Source of the DNA: DASUBV01 sp035763085
Lineage (GTDB): Bacteria > Actinomycetota > Actinomycetes > Streptosporangiales > Streptosporangiaceae
Direction: 5' to 3'
Assembly: GCA_035763085.1 (NCBI GenBank)
Contig: DASUBV010000150.1
Span: 1 to 64,000, forward strand
DNA: 64,000 nt
Part shown: positions 26,402 to 34,041 of the stretch, one piece after another
How positions within the stretch are numbered: the stretch's first letter is position 1
How the letters are laid out: each line of letters opens with the position of its first letter
Made by a program: the position numbers and the translations under genes
Notes under the pieces: model-generated
Databases searched by the model: none
Seen by the model: only the letters and a program-made list of their open reading frames with translations
What the model was told of the DNA's origin: nothing

Positions 26402-27296
26402 AGCTCCGGGTGCCCACCACCTCGTAGAGCTGGCCGCCGTCGGCGGATACCAGCAGGCCGTGACAGTGGCTGGGTGCCGGGAGCACCCGGCGGACGCTCT
26501 CGGTGGCGACGCTGACCACCGCGACGTTGGACACCGCCGCGGTGCCCTTGAGCACGTACAGCGTGTCCCCGTCCGGGCTGATGGCCAGGGCCCGGCCCGC
26601 GGTGCCCGCCCGGAAGCTCGCGGTGATCTTGCCGGTGACCGCCGCGATCACGTCGACCAGTCCCGTCCGCTCCAGCACGTAGATATCGGGCTGCCGGCCG
26701 GACGGCGTTACCGCGACCGAGACCGCGTCCTCCGGCACCGGGACGCTGCCGCTGACCGCGCCGGACCGCCCGCTGACGATCGTCACGCTGGCCGAGCCGG
26801 GCCGCGCGGTCAGGACATAGAACCGCGCGCCGCGGCCGGCCACCACCTGCCGCGCGGGCGCCGGCAGCGCCACCGTGCGGACCAGCCGCGGTTTCGTGCC
26901 GCGCAGCAGCTCCAGCGCCCCCGACCGCCGGGTGCCGACGGCCAGGCCGATCTCCCCGGCCCGCGACTGGGCAACCGAGCGGGCCGCCCCGCTGACCGAG
27001 ACGCTGCCCCGTGCGCGGCCGGCGGCCAGGCTGAACCGGAACAGGCCCGCGCTGGGCGGCCCGGCCAGCACCCACATGCTCCCGGCGTCCCGGGGCAGCG
27101 CCGCGGCGAGCAGGTTCTTCGGCGCGTTCAGGATGTGCTCCGGCAGCAGGACGTCGGTCGCCGCACTCCCGGTGCCATGACGGCCGCCCGGCTGGCCGCA
27201 CCCGGCCACGCCGGCCACGGCCAGGATCACCAGTAAGGCCGCGGCCCGGCGGCGCCGCCCGGCCAGCTGGCCGGGCGGCTGCGCGGTGCCCGTCAT
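26373..27296 (-). CDS. Lipoprotein with beta-propeller-like (YVTN) domain
   Basis: 307 residues. Residues 1-33 are a lipoprotein signal: basic RRRR, a hydrophobic run, and the lipobox VAGVAGC with cleavage before Cys33. The mature part shows repeated strand patterns (YVLERTGLVDVI, ALAISPDGDTLYVLKG, GLLVSADGGQLYEVVG), as in YVTN/beta-propeller proteins. It would sit on the outer face of the membrane. The ATG overlaps the stop of the upstream secreted-protein gene as ATGA, and its end overlaps the membrane enzyme, so the three form one operon. Confidence 0.85.
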   Translation of the reverse strand: MTGTAQPPGQLAGRRRRAAALLVILAVAGVAGCGQPGGRHGTGSAATDVLLPEHILNAPKNLLAAALPRDAGSMWVLAGPPSAGLFRFSLAAGRARGSVSVSGAARSVAQSRAGEIGLAVGTRRSGALELLRGTKPRLVRTVALPAPARQVVAGRGARFYVLTARPGSASVTIVSGRSGAVSGSVPVPEDAVSVAVTPSGRQPDIYVLERTGLVDVIAAVTGKITASFRAGTAGRALAISPDGDTLYVLKGTAAVSNVAVVSVATESVRRVLPAPSHCHGLLVSADGGQLYEVVGTRSYGNIQVFAV

Positions 27297-28042
27297 CCGG
27301 CCAGCAGCCGGGCCCGGGCCGAGGTCGCGCGCAGCTGCGCCGTGGTCAGCACGCCCAGGCCCGGCTGCGCGCCGCGCTGCAGCAGCGCGGCGGCCAGGAA
27401 CTCGCCCTGCAGCGACGCCGGCGCGGTGCTGACCCCGGCCCGCCGGGCGGCGGCGCGCCCGGGCCGGGCGGCGTCGCGGACCAGCAGCGCGGCATCGGTG
27501 CTGCCGCGGACCAGGGCGGTGAGGGCGTGGCCGGCATAGGAGCCGTGCGCCCGGCTGAAGTGCGTCTTGTGCCAGCCCACGAACCGGTCGCCGGCGTGGA
27601 TCTGGGCCGGGCCGGACAGCCGCAGCGTGGCCGGCCGGGCGAACGGGCTGGACAGTGTCCGGCCGCGCTGCTGCACCTGGATGCCCACGCCGACCAGGGC
27701 GTGGAAGCCCGGGTAGCCCGCGGTGCCGACTCCCGGCCCGCTGCTGCAGCTCCCGCTGCCGGACGGCTGCGTGATCGTGACCTGGGTCCGGGCGGTGACG
27801 GCGCCGCGCGGGATGGCGAGGCCGGCCGCTACCCGGCCGAGCCGGAACGAGATCGTCTTGCCCGCCGGCCCGACCATCTGGCTGGTGACGACGCAGGAGA
27901 AGCCGCCCGGCAGCACGACCACCGGCGGCGGTGGTCCGTAGTCGGCCAGGGCCACCCCGGAGCCGGCCGCGACGATGCTGACGCCCCCGGCGACCGCGGC
28001 CCCGAGCCTGCGGGCAATTCTCGACTGACTCAGGTCAGGCAT
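27293..28042 (-). CDS. Secreted protein of unknown function
   Basis: 249 residues from the ATG at 28042, chosen because AAGGGA lies eight bases upstream and a clean signal peptide follows. The signal is residues 1-34 (RIARRLGAAVAGGVSIVAAGSGVALA, cleavage before DYGPPPP). The mature protein has two cysteines near GFSCVVTSQ and GSCSSG that may form a disulfide. A beta-rich region (ISFRLGRVAAGLAIPRGAVT) resembles ZU5- or DUF-type envelope modules only loosely. It is first in the three-gene envelope operon. Function not recognised. Confidence 0.75.
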   Translation of the reverse strand: MPDLSQSRIARRLGAAVAGGVSIVAAGSGVALADYGPPPPVVVLPGGFSCVVTSQMVGPAGKTISFRLGRVAAGLAIPRGAVTARTQVTITQPSGSGSCSSGPGVGTAGYPGFHALVGVGIQVQQRGRTLSSPFARPATLRLSGPAQIHAGDRFVGWHKTHFSRAHGSYAGHALTALVRGSTDAALLVRDAARPGRAAARRAGVSTAPASLQGEFLAAALLQRGAQPGLGVLTTAQLRATSARARLLAG

Positions 28043-28497
28043 CACACATCCCTTGTCCGCGCCAGAAAGCGAGTCGCCGCCCCCGAGGGCGGCCGACTCA
28101 CAGTAACAGGAATGACACCGATCGCGACGGAATCCGGACGGCAAGTAGCTGAGTCAATTGCGGGCGGCCGGAATTTCCCCTGCCGTTACAGATGCCTGCC
28201 CGGACCAGCTGAGCTGGGAACATGCAAGTTCTTCTCGCGCCTGCAATGACGACACTCAGGCAGATCCAGCTCCCTTTACCGCGCCGCCCGGCCGCATTTT
28301 CCCCGCCTATCACGGCAGAATTCCCAATTCCCCCATAGCGGAATTCCGCTCTGGGCGGCCGGGCATTTCCGCGGCGCCGGCAACCGGGGCCGCCGCGAGC
28401 CGGCCGCGGCACCGGCGGGACCGCCGGCCGGCGCGTGACCAGCCCGAGGTCGCATTCTCGCTGGCCGCCGGGCGCGCGGATCAGGTAAGCAGGATGC
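28043..28497. promoter_or_regulatory. Divergent regulatory region with leader hairpin
   Basis: 455 bp between the secreted-protein operon (left) and the AraC gene (right). It is less GC-rich than its surroundings and holds GAATTCC-type motifs near 28315-28350. A hairpin at 28071-28099 (12 bp with one bulged C, four-base loop) lies in the leader of the left operon, 29 bp before its ATG. I could not place promoters with confidence and recognised no riboswitch class. Confidence 0.45.
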
Positions 28498-29343
28498 ATG
28501 ACAGCAGGCCGGGCCGCCGAGACCGCGCGCTACTGGCAGCATGCCGGCGTCGCGGGCGTCGACCTGCTCCGGGCCCGGTACGTGACGCACCGGTACGGCC
28601 GGCACGCGCACGAGACCTACACCTTCGGGCTGATCGAGGCCGGCGTCGAGGAGTTCGAGTACGGCGGGAGCCTGCTGCGCGCCGCCGCCGGGACCGTGGC
28701 GCTGCTCAACCCCGAGGTCGTGCACACCGGCCAGGCCGGGATACCGGACGGCTGGGCCTACCGGGTGCTGTACCCGGAGGTCGATGTCGTGACCGGGGTT
28801 GCCGCCGAGCTGGGCTGGCGCGGGACTCCCAGCTTCCCGCAGACCGTGGTCGCCGACCCGCGCAGCGCGGCGATGCTGCGCGCGGCGCATATCGCCGCCG
28901 AGCACGGCGACCGGCTGGCGTCCTCCAGCCTGCTGCGCACCGCGCTGGCGGGGCTGCTGAGCGCGCACGCGGCCGCCGCGCCCGGCGGTAGGACTGCCGC
29001 CCCGCGGCGTGCGCCTGCCGCGGTGGCGCTGACCCGTGACCTGCTGGCCGAGCGGCTGGCCGGGCCGCCGAGCCTGGACGAGCTCGCCGGGCTGACCGGG
29101 CTGAGCCCGTTCGCCCTGCTGCGCGCCTTCCGGTCCGAGACCGGGCTGCCGCCGCACGCGTACCTGAATCAGCTGCGGGTCCGCCGGGCGCGCATCCTGC
29201 TCGACGACGGCCTGGCGCCGGCGGACGTGGCGGCGCGGACCGGATTCGCCGACCAGGCCCACCTGACCCGGCACTTCAAGCGCGTGGTCGGCGTGCCGCC
29301 GGGCGCCTATCAGCGCGAGCGCGGCGCCTCCCCGGCCGCGTAA
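28498..29343 (+). CDS. AraC-family transcriptional regulator
   Basis: 281 residues. The N-terminal cupin sensor (residues about 25-130: HRYGRHAHETYTFGLIEAG, then GTVALLNPEVVHTG) is followed by the double helix-turn-helix (about 190-275: SLDELAGLTGLSPFALLRAFRSETGLPPHAYL, and ADVAARTGFADQAHLTRHFKRVVG). It is directly upstream of azlC-azlD on the same strand. This AraC-AzlCD order is common and implies control of BCAA export, which remains an inference here. Confidence 0.95.
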   Translation: MTAGRAAETARYWQHAGVAGVDLLRARYVTHRYGRHAHETYTFGLIEAGVEEFEYGGSLLRAAAGTVALLNPEVVHTGQAGIPDGWAYRVLYPEVDVVTGVAAELGWRGTPSFPQTVVADPRSAAMLRAAHIAAEHGDRLASSSLLRTALAGLLSAHAAAAPGGRTAAPRRAPAAVALTRDLLAERLAGPPSLDELAGLTGLSPFALLRAFRSETGLPPHAYLNQLRVRRARILLDDGLAPADVAARTGFADQAHLTRHFKRVVGVPPGAYQRERGASPAA

Positions 29344-29467
29344 GGCAGCTATCACCACGAGCGGCGGCCACCGCGCGATCCCGCTCAGCAACGCTGCGGA
29401 TCGCATCAATGTGGGAGATCGCGGGGCAGGACCACCACGATCCGCCACATTATCTGCGCCGCCCAGA

Positions 29468-29480
29468 TCTTGCTGTTATC
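29468..29480. repeat. TTGCTGTTATC element, copy 2
   Basis: TCTTGCTGTTATC lies in the gap between AraC and azlC. The same 11-14 bp core is found at 21273, 55958 and 59791. Confidence 0.7.
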
Positions 29481-29496
29481 GAGGACGAGGCAGCCT

Positions 29497-29620
29497 GACT
29501 GCCTGATCTCGTGCCTGCTCGATCTCATGCCGGGACTGCTCGATCGGGTAGGTCGTGCCGGGACTGCCCGATCTCGTGTCCTGGACTGCCCGATCCCGGG
29601 CTTGGACTGCCAGATCTTGC
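29497..29620. repeat. Degenerate tandem repeat upstream of azlC
   Basis: Six units sharing GACTGCCCGATC (with small changes), 17-28 bp apart, fill the AraC-azlC gap. They lie about 75 bp before the azlC start, so they could be regulator sites or a minisatellite. Confidence 0.75.
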
Positions 29621-29693
29621 TGGAAATCAGGGTCTGACCGGGTGGCAGGAACGTTCAAGACCGCCCGGCGGGCAGACGCCTAGTCTCCGGGAC

Positions 29694-30581
29694 ATGCCGC
29701 ACGAGACATCCGCGCCGCAGGAGGCCCGCGGACCGCTGGAGGGCGGGCCAGGCGAGTCTGGGCCGGCCGAGCCCGAGGCCAGCGAGCCCGGGGTACGGCG
29801 GCAGGCGGCCAGCCCGGTGCGGGACGGGATCGGGCTGGGGCTGGCCGTCGGGGTGTCCGGGCTGGCCTTCGGCGCGGCGGCGGCCGGGTCGGGGCTGAGT
29901 GCCTGGCAGGCATGCGCGCTCAGCGCGCTGGCCTTCACCGGAGCGTCCCAGTTCGCGCTGATCGGCGGGGTGGCCGTGGGCGGCAGCCTGGTCGCGGCGA
30001 CCGCCGGGGCGATCCTGCTCGGCAGCCGGAACACCCTGTACGGCCTGCGGCTGGCCGGGCTGCTGCGGCTGCGCGGCGCCCGGCGCCTGATCGGCGCCCT
30101 GGGCGTCATCGACGAGACGACGGCCGTCACCCTGGCCCAGCCCGACGCGCGGTCCGGGCGGGCCGGCTTCGCGGCCACCTTCACCTGCCTGTACCTGACC
30201 TGGAACCTGGCCACGCTGGCCGGGGCGCTGGGCGCCGGGACGCTCGCGTCGCCGCGCTCGCTGGGGCTCGACGTGGTCGGTCCTGCCGCGTTCCTGGCGC
30301 TGATCTGGCCGCGGCTGCGGGCCGGGCGCACCGAGCGGGCGGTCGCCGCCGCCGGGACAGTCATCGCACTGGGCCTGACCACGGTGCTGCCCGCGGGGGT
30401 ACCGGTGATCCTGGCCGCCAGCGCGGCGCTGGCCGGGGCGCTGATGACGGCACGCGGCCCGGCTAGCCGGGCGATCGGCCCCGGTGAGGCAGCCGAGGCT
30501 GGCCAGGCAGTCCGGGCCGGGCCGGGCCGGGCCGGCCCGGCGGACAGGCCTGCGGGCGCGGCGGACGGCAGGCGGGCGTGA
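29694..30581 (+). CDS. azlC: Branched-chain amino acid exporter large subunit, AzlC family
   Basis: 295 residues with about seven membrane segments. The family signature AFTGASQFALIGGVAVGGS is at about residues 80-98, and GSRNTLYGLRLAGLL and ALGVIDETTAVTLAQ follow. AzlC with AzlD forms the LIV-E type exporter for branched-chain amino acids. The N-terminal 40 residues and the C-terminal 40 are low-complexity Pro/Gly/Ala extensions. The stop overlaps azlD as GTGA. Confidence 0.95.
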   Translation: MPHETSAPQEARGPLEGGPGESGPAEPEASEPGVRRQAASPVRDGIGLGLAVGVSGLAFGAAAAGSGLSAWQACALSALAFTGASQFALIGGVAVGGSLVAATAGAILLGSRNTLYGLRLAGLLRLRGARRLIGALGVIDETTAVTLAQPDARSGRAGFAATFTCLYLTWNLATLAGALGAGTLASPRSLGLDVVGPAAFLALIWPRLRAGRTERAVAAAGTVIALGLTTVLPAGVPVILAASAALAGALMTARGPASRAIGPGEAAEAGQAVRAGPGRAGPADRPAGAADGRRA

Positions 30582-30895
30582 CCGGGCTGTGGGTGGCGGT
30601 CCTGGTCACGGCGGCCGGGTGCTACGGGCTGAAGCTGGCCGGGCTGACGGTGCCCGAGCGGGTGCTGGACAACCCGGTGATCCGGCGGTTCGCCGAGCTG
30701 GTGCCGGTGGCGCTGCTGGCCGCGCTGGTCGCGGTCCAGGCCGCCACGGCGGGCCAGTCGCTCAGCCTCGACCCGGCCCGGCTGGCCGGGCTGGGCGCGG
30801 CCGTGGCCGCGCTGCTGGCCAGGGCCCCGTTCCTGGTGGTCATCGTGGCGGCGGCGGTGACCACGGCCCTGCTGCGCATGGCCGGCGTCGCCTGA
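30578..30895 (+). CDS. azlD: Branched-chain amino acid exporter small subunit, AzlD family
   Basis: 105 residues, four hydrophobic segments, typical AzlD length. GCYGLKLAGLTVPERVLDN and RRFAELVPVALLAALVA are family blocks. GTG start at 30578 overlapping the azlC stop by four bases. It completes the exporter needed to shed excess Leu, Ile or Val, relevant to the nearby biosynthetic locus. Confidence 0.95.
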   Translation: MTGLWVAVLVTAAGCYGLKLAGLTVPERVLDNPVIRRFAELVPVALLAALVAVQAATAGQSLSLDPARLAGLGAAVAALLARAPFLVVIVAAAVTTALLRMAGVA

Positions 30896-30923
30896 TCAGC
30901 GCGCGACGGGTAATGTGCGCCGC

Positions 30924-31367
30924 GTGAGCGTCCAGGTTGAGGTACTGAGCAAGGTAACCGACGAGACGGTCGAGGCGTTCGGCCGGCTGCTGCCCCAGCT
31001 GTCCCGGTCGGCCGCGCCGCTCGACCATGACGGGCTGGCCAGAATCGTCGAGGCGCCCGCCAGCACGGTCCTGATCGCCCGCTCGGACGGCGTCATCACC
31101 GGCACGCTGACGCTGGTGATGTTCCCCATCCCGACCGGGCTGCGGGCCTGGATCGAGGACGTGGTGGTCGACCAGGACGCGGGCCGCCAGGGCATCGGCA
31201 GCGCGCTGACCCTGGAGGCGCTGCGGATCGCCCGGCAGGCCGGCGCGCGGACCGTCGACCTGAGCTCCCGGCCGTCGCGGGTGGCGGCCGGCCGGCTGTA
31301 CGAGAAGCTGGGCTTCCAGACCCGCGAGACGCGGATGTACCGCTACCCGCTGGACGACCCAGACTGA
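30924..31367 (+). CDS. GNAT-family N-acetyltransferase
   Basis: 147 residues from the GTG at 30924. That start is preferred over GTG 30915 because TAATGT (30911-30916) lies exactly seven bases upstream, the pattern of leaderless actinobacterial genes. The acetyl-CoA binding motif reads IEDVVVDQDAGRQGIGSALTLEAL (about residues 82-105), and the C terminus has RLYEKLGFQTRETRMYRYPL. Small-molecule or peptide N-acetylation; substrate unknown. Confidence 0.93.
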   Translation: MSVQVEVLSKVTDETVEAFGRLLPQLSRSAAPLDHDGLARIVEAPASTVLIARSDGVITGTLTLVMFPIPTGLRAWIEDVVVDQDAGRQGIGSALTLEALRIARQAGARTVDLSSRPSRVAAGRLYEKLGFQTRETRMYRYPLDDPD

Positions 31368-31376
31368 GACGCGGGA

Positions 31377-31406
31377 CGGCCCCGGCGGCCGGAGCCGCCG
31401 GGGCCG
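31377..31406. terminator. Bidirectional hairpin terminator
   Basis: CGGCCCCGGCGGC (31377-31389) and GCCGCCGGGGCCG (31394-31406) form a perfect 13-bp stem with a CGGA tetraloop, in the convergent gap between the GNAT and the YidB-like gene. Confidence 0.85.
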
Positions 31407-31419
31407 CCTGCCCGCCCGG

Positions 31420-31821
31420 CTAGCTGCGGGCGAGCATGCTCTTGATCGCGCTGACGCCCTTGGCGAAGGGGTCGTCGCCCTGCGCGGGCACCTGCCCCTG
31501 CGGGGTGGCCTTGCTGACCACCTGCGGCAGCACCCTGGCCACGTCCTCGCTGATCTTGTCCGGCGTGGTCCCGGCCTGCTGGGCCGCCTTGCTGAGTGAG
31601 TCGTCGTCCAGGGCCTGCCGGACCTCGGCGCCGGACACCGGCTCGTTGTCACCGGTGCCGACCCAGGACTTCACCTGCTCGCCCTGCCCGTTGCTGGTCA
31701 GCTTCGCCATGATGCCCTGCAGGCCGCCGTTGGCGCTGACCAGCCTGCTGATCGAGGCCAGGCCGCCCTCCTGACCCTGCTGGCCGCCGATCTTGCCCAG
31801 GACGTCGTCGAGGAAACCCAT
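31420..31821 (-). CDS. YidB-like (DUF937) protein
   Basis: 133 residues. MGFLDDVLGKIG at the start and WVGTGDNEPVSGAEVRQAL (about residue 53) are typical of YidB-type proteins; the latter matches the conserved W-x-G-x-G-x-N-x-P block. No signal or membrane segment. Function in the family is unknown. ATG at 31821; single gene. Confidence 0.88.
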   Translation of the reverse strand: MGFLDDVLGKIGGQQGQEGGLASISRLVSANGGLQGIMAKLTSNGQGEQVKSWVGTGDNEPVSGAEVRQALDDDSLSKAAQQAGTTPDKISEDVARVLPQVVSKATPQGQVPAQGDDPFAKGVSAIKSMLARS

Positions 31822-31920
31822 GACTTCCCCCCTGTCTGGTGACAGCGAGCTGCCACCGGCACGACCCTACGGTCACGGACGCCGGGGGTTATTCCCCCGC
31901 TCCCGGCGGTTACCCGGCGG

Positions 31921-33126
31921 CTACCCGCCTAGTTCGGCCACCGCGTCGAGCAGGCGGGTGACGTCCGAGATGTCGTTGTAGTGCACCAGCCCGGCCCGCA
32001 CGGCGGCGCCGGAGTCCCGGATGCCCAGCACCCCGGCCAGCTCCCAGGCGTAGTTGTCGCCGTTCCAGACATTGACCTTGCGCTCGGCCAGGTGCCGGGC
32101 GACCTGCTCCGGGGTGCGGCCGGCCACGGTGAAGTAGGCGGTGGCCGTCCGGCTGGCCGCCTTGCCGTACATGGTGACGTGGCCCATGGCCTCCAGCCCG
32201 CCCAGCAGCGCGGTGAACAGGTCCTGCTCGTACTGCTCGGCGGCGGTCATCGAGGCCACCACCCGCTCGCGCAGCGTGCCGCCGGACGGGCTGCCCAGCG
32301 AGGCCAGGTGCTCCACGGCCGCGGTCACGCCGGCCAGGTCGGCGAACGGCGGGGTGCCCCGCTCGAACCGGTCGGGCACCTCGTCGGGGGCCGGCGCCAG
32401 CTTGTCCGGCCGCAGCCTCTCCAGCAGCGCCGGGTCAGCGATGACCGCCCCGATGTGCGGTCCCGACCACTTGTAGGCACTGGTGGCGTAGAAGTCGGCG
32501 CCGAGCGCGCGGATGTCCACCGGCCCGTGCGGGGTGGCATGCACGCCGTCGACGTAGCTCAGCGCGCCGGCCGCGCGGGCGGCGGCGGTGATCGCCGGCA
32601 CGTCCGGCCGGGTGCCGATGATGTTGCTGGCCGCGGTGACGGCGACCAGCCGGGTCCGCGGCGTCAGCAGCTGGTCGTACTGCCCGGCCGGCAGCTCGCC
32701 GGTCACCGGGTCGGCCTCGGCCCAGCGGACCACGGCGCCGGCCTGCTGCGCTGCCTGCACCCACGGCCGCACGTTGGCGTCATGATCCAGCCGGGACACG
32801 ATCACCTCGTCGCCAGGCCGCCAGTCCCTGGCCAGGGTGCCGGCCAGCCGGTAGGTGAGGGTTGTCATGTTCGGGCCCAGGATCACGCCCGCAGCCACGC
32901 CGCCGACCAGGGCGGCCACCGCGGCGCGGCACTCGGCCACGATCGCGTCCGAGCGCTGGCTGGCCGGGAAGACACCGCCGGTGTTGCCCAGCCCGGCCGC
33001 GTAGGCCGCGCCGATGGCCTGGATCACCGAGGCGGGTACCTGCGTGCCGGCCGCGCCGTCGAGGTAGGCGTACCCGTCAGCCAGCGCCGGGTAGGCGGCA
33101 CGGATGGCGCTCACGTCGATGGTCAT
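31921..33126 (-). CDS. Cysteine desulfurase-like class V PLP enzyme
   Basis: 401 residues. N-terminal YLDGAAGTQVPASVIQAI, the PLP Asp in VDGVHATPHGPVDIRALG, and the PLP lysine in YATSAYKWSGPHIG identify the aminotransferase class V fold. It fits the subgroup annotated cysteine desulfurase-like (TIGR01976). That subgroup lacks the conserved active-site Cys loop of IscS/SufS, and I see no such loop. No suf/isc genes are nearby. ATG at 33126. Confidence 0.88.
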   Translation of the reverse strand: MTIDVSAIRAAYPALADGYAYLDGAAGTQVPASVIQAIGAAYAAGLGNTGGVFPASQRSDAIVAECRAAVAALVGGVAAGVILGPNMTTLTYRLAGTLARDWRPGDEVIVSRLDHDANVRPWVQAAQQAGAVVRWAEADPVTGELPAGQYDQLLTPRTRLVAVTAASNIIGTRPDVPAITAAARAAGALSYVDGVHATPHGPVDIRALGADFYATSAYKWSGPHIGAVIADPALLERLRPDKLAPAPDEVPDRFERGTPPFADLAGVTAAVEHLASLGSPSGGTLRERVVASMTAAEQYEQDLFTALLGGLEAMGHVTMYGKAASRTATAYFTVAGRTPEQVARHLAERKVNVWNGDNYAWELAGVLGIRDSGAAVRAGLVHYNDISDVTRLLDAVAELGG

Positions 33127-33180
33127 GGCGGCGAGGCTCCCCAGATCGGTCCCGAGTCGGTCGATCTCAGCGTAGGAGCC

Positions 33181-33861
33181 TCAGGCCGGCACCGGAGAGC
33201 CGGGGAGCCGGCCGGAGGCCAGCAGCACCAGATCCCACGGGTCGGCCGGGTGGCCCGGGCCGGCCACGGCGTGCCCGGCGGGCAGGTGCACCATCCCGGC
33301 CTGCCAGCCCGCCAGCACGGTCGCCGGGTCGGCCGGGCGGTGGCCGGCGCCCAGCGCCCGGGCCAGGTCCCAGGCGTGCAGGTGCCACTCGGCGCAGGCC
33401 GCGCCGGCCATCCCGGCCACGGTCACCACCTGGCCCAGGTACTGATGGTGCGGCAGCTGCCACACCGAGGGCAGGCGGCGCGCGTAGGCGCGGGCGGTGG
33501 CGGCGAAAACCGCGATGTGCTCGCCGGCCGGCGCGTCCGGCAGCACGGCGAGCTCGGCGGCGTTCTGCCGGGCCAGCTTGCGGGCCAGGGTCTGCGGGTG
33601 CGGCCCGCTGCCCAGCAGCCGCGCGTAGCGGCTGACCGGCGCGTCGTCGAGATACTCGTGATAGTCATCGGCCACGCAGCGCAGGTGACCGGCCAGGTCC
33701 CGGGCCAGCCATTCCGGGCAGGGCGTCGGCGCGTTCCAGGCCACTGCGCTGAACCGGGCAGCCAGCTGGCAGATCGCGGTGACACCGTCGTAGTACGCCG
33801 CCAGCATCGGGCCGGGCCGCCGCGCTGCCCCCGCCAGTTCCCAGGAATCAAGAAGTTCCAT
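33181..33861 (-). CDS. MDMPI/DinB-type protein (mycothiol-dependent maleylpyruvate isomerase N-terminal fold)
   Basis: 226 residues. PCPEWLARDLAGHLRCVADDYH (about residues 48-69) is the metal-binding entry of the MDMPI N-terminal domain, and AECAEWHLHAWDLARAL-like CAEWHLHAWDLARAL gives the later His ligands. Members bind zinc and often use mycothiol. ATG at 33861 with GGGAGAGG five bases upstream. Divergent from the ABC exporter. Substrate unknown. Confidence 0.85.
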   Translation of the reverse strand: MELLDSWELAGAARRPGPMLAAYYDGVTAICQLAARFSAVAWNAPTPCPEWLARDLAGHLRCVADDYHEYLDDAPVSRYARLLGSGPHPQTLARKLARQNAAELAVLPDAPAGEHIAVFAATARAYARRLPSVWQLPHHQYLGQVVTVAGMAGAACAEWHLHAWDLARALGAGHRPADPATVLAGWQAGMVHLPAGHAVAGPGHPADPWDLVLLASGRLPGSPVPA

Positions 33862-34001
33862 GGGTACCTCTCCCTGCCGGATCCGGCTCCGGCTCGCCCC
33901 CGCGTCTGGCCAGAGTGCCAGAGTTGCCCGCTGTCCGCCACCCTGTGGCCATATGCCCGCCGGCCCGGGTGCGCTGAGCTGCGGCAGCCGCCGGCAAAAA
34001 T

Positions 34002-34034
34002 GGGGGTGACATTCGCCCACCCCCCAGTTAACCT
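34002..34034 (+). promoter_or_regulatory. Leaderless promoter of the ABC exporter operon
   Basis: GTGACA (34006-34011), 17 bp, TAACCT (34029-34034), then seven bases to the ATG at 34042. GGGGGTG (34002-34008) and CACCCCC (34018-34024) form a 7-bp inverted repeat across the -35 and spacer, a possible repressor site. Confidence 0.7.
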
Positions 34035-34041
34035 GCGAGCA

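Noticed and set aside
31981..34041. Very long plus-strand frame reading into the ABC exporter from 31981.
   Set aside because: The stretch before 34042 is antisense to the cysteine desulfurase-like and MDMPI genes and has no family similarity; the promoter at 34006 places the real start at 34042.
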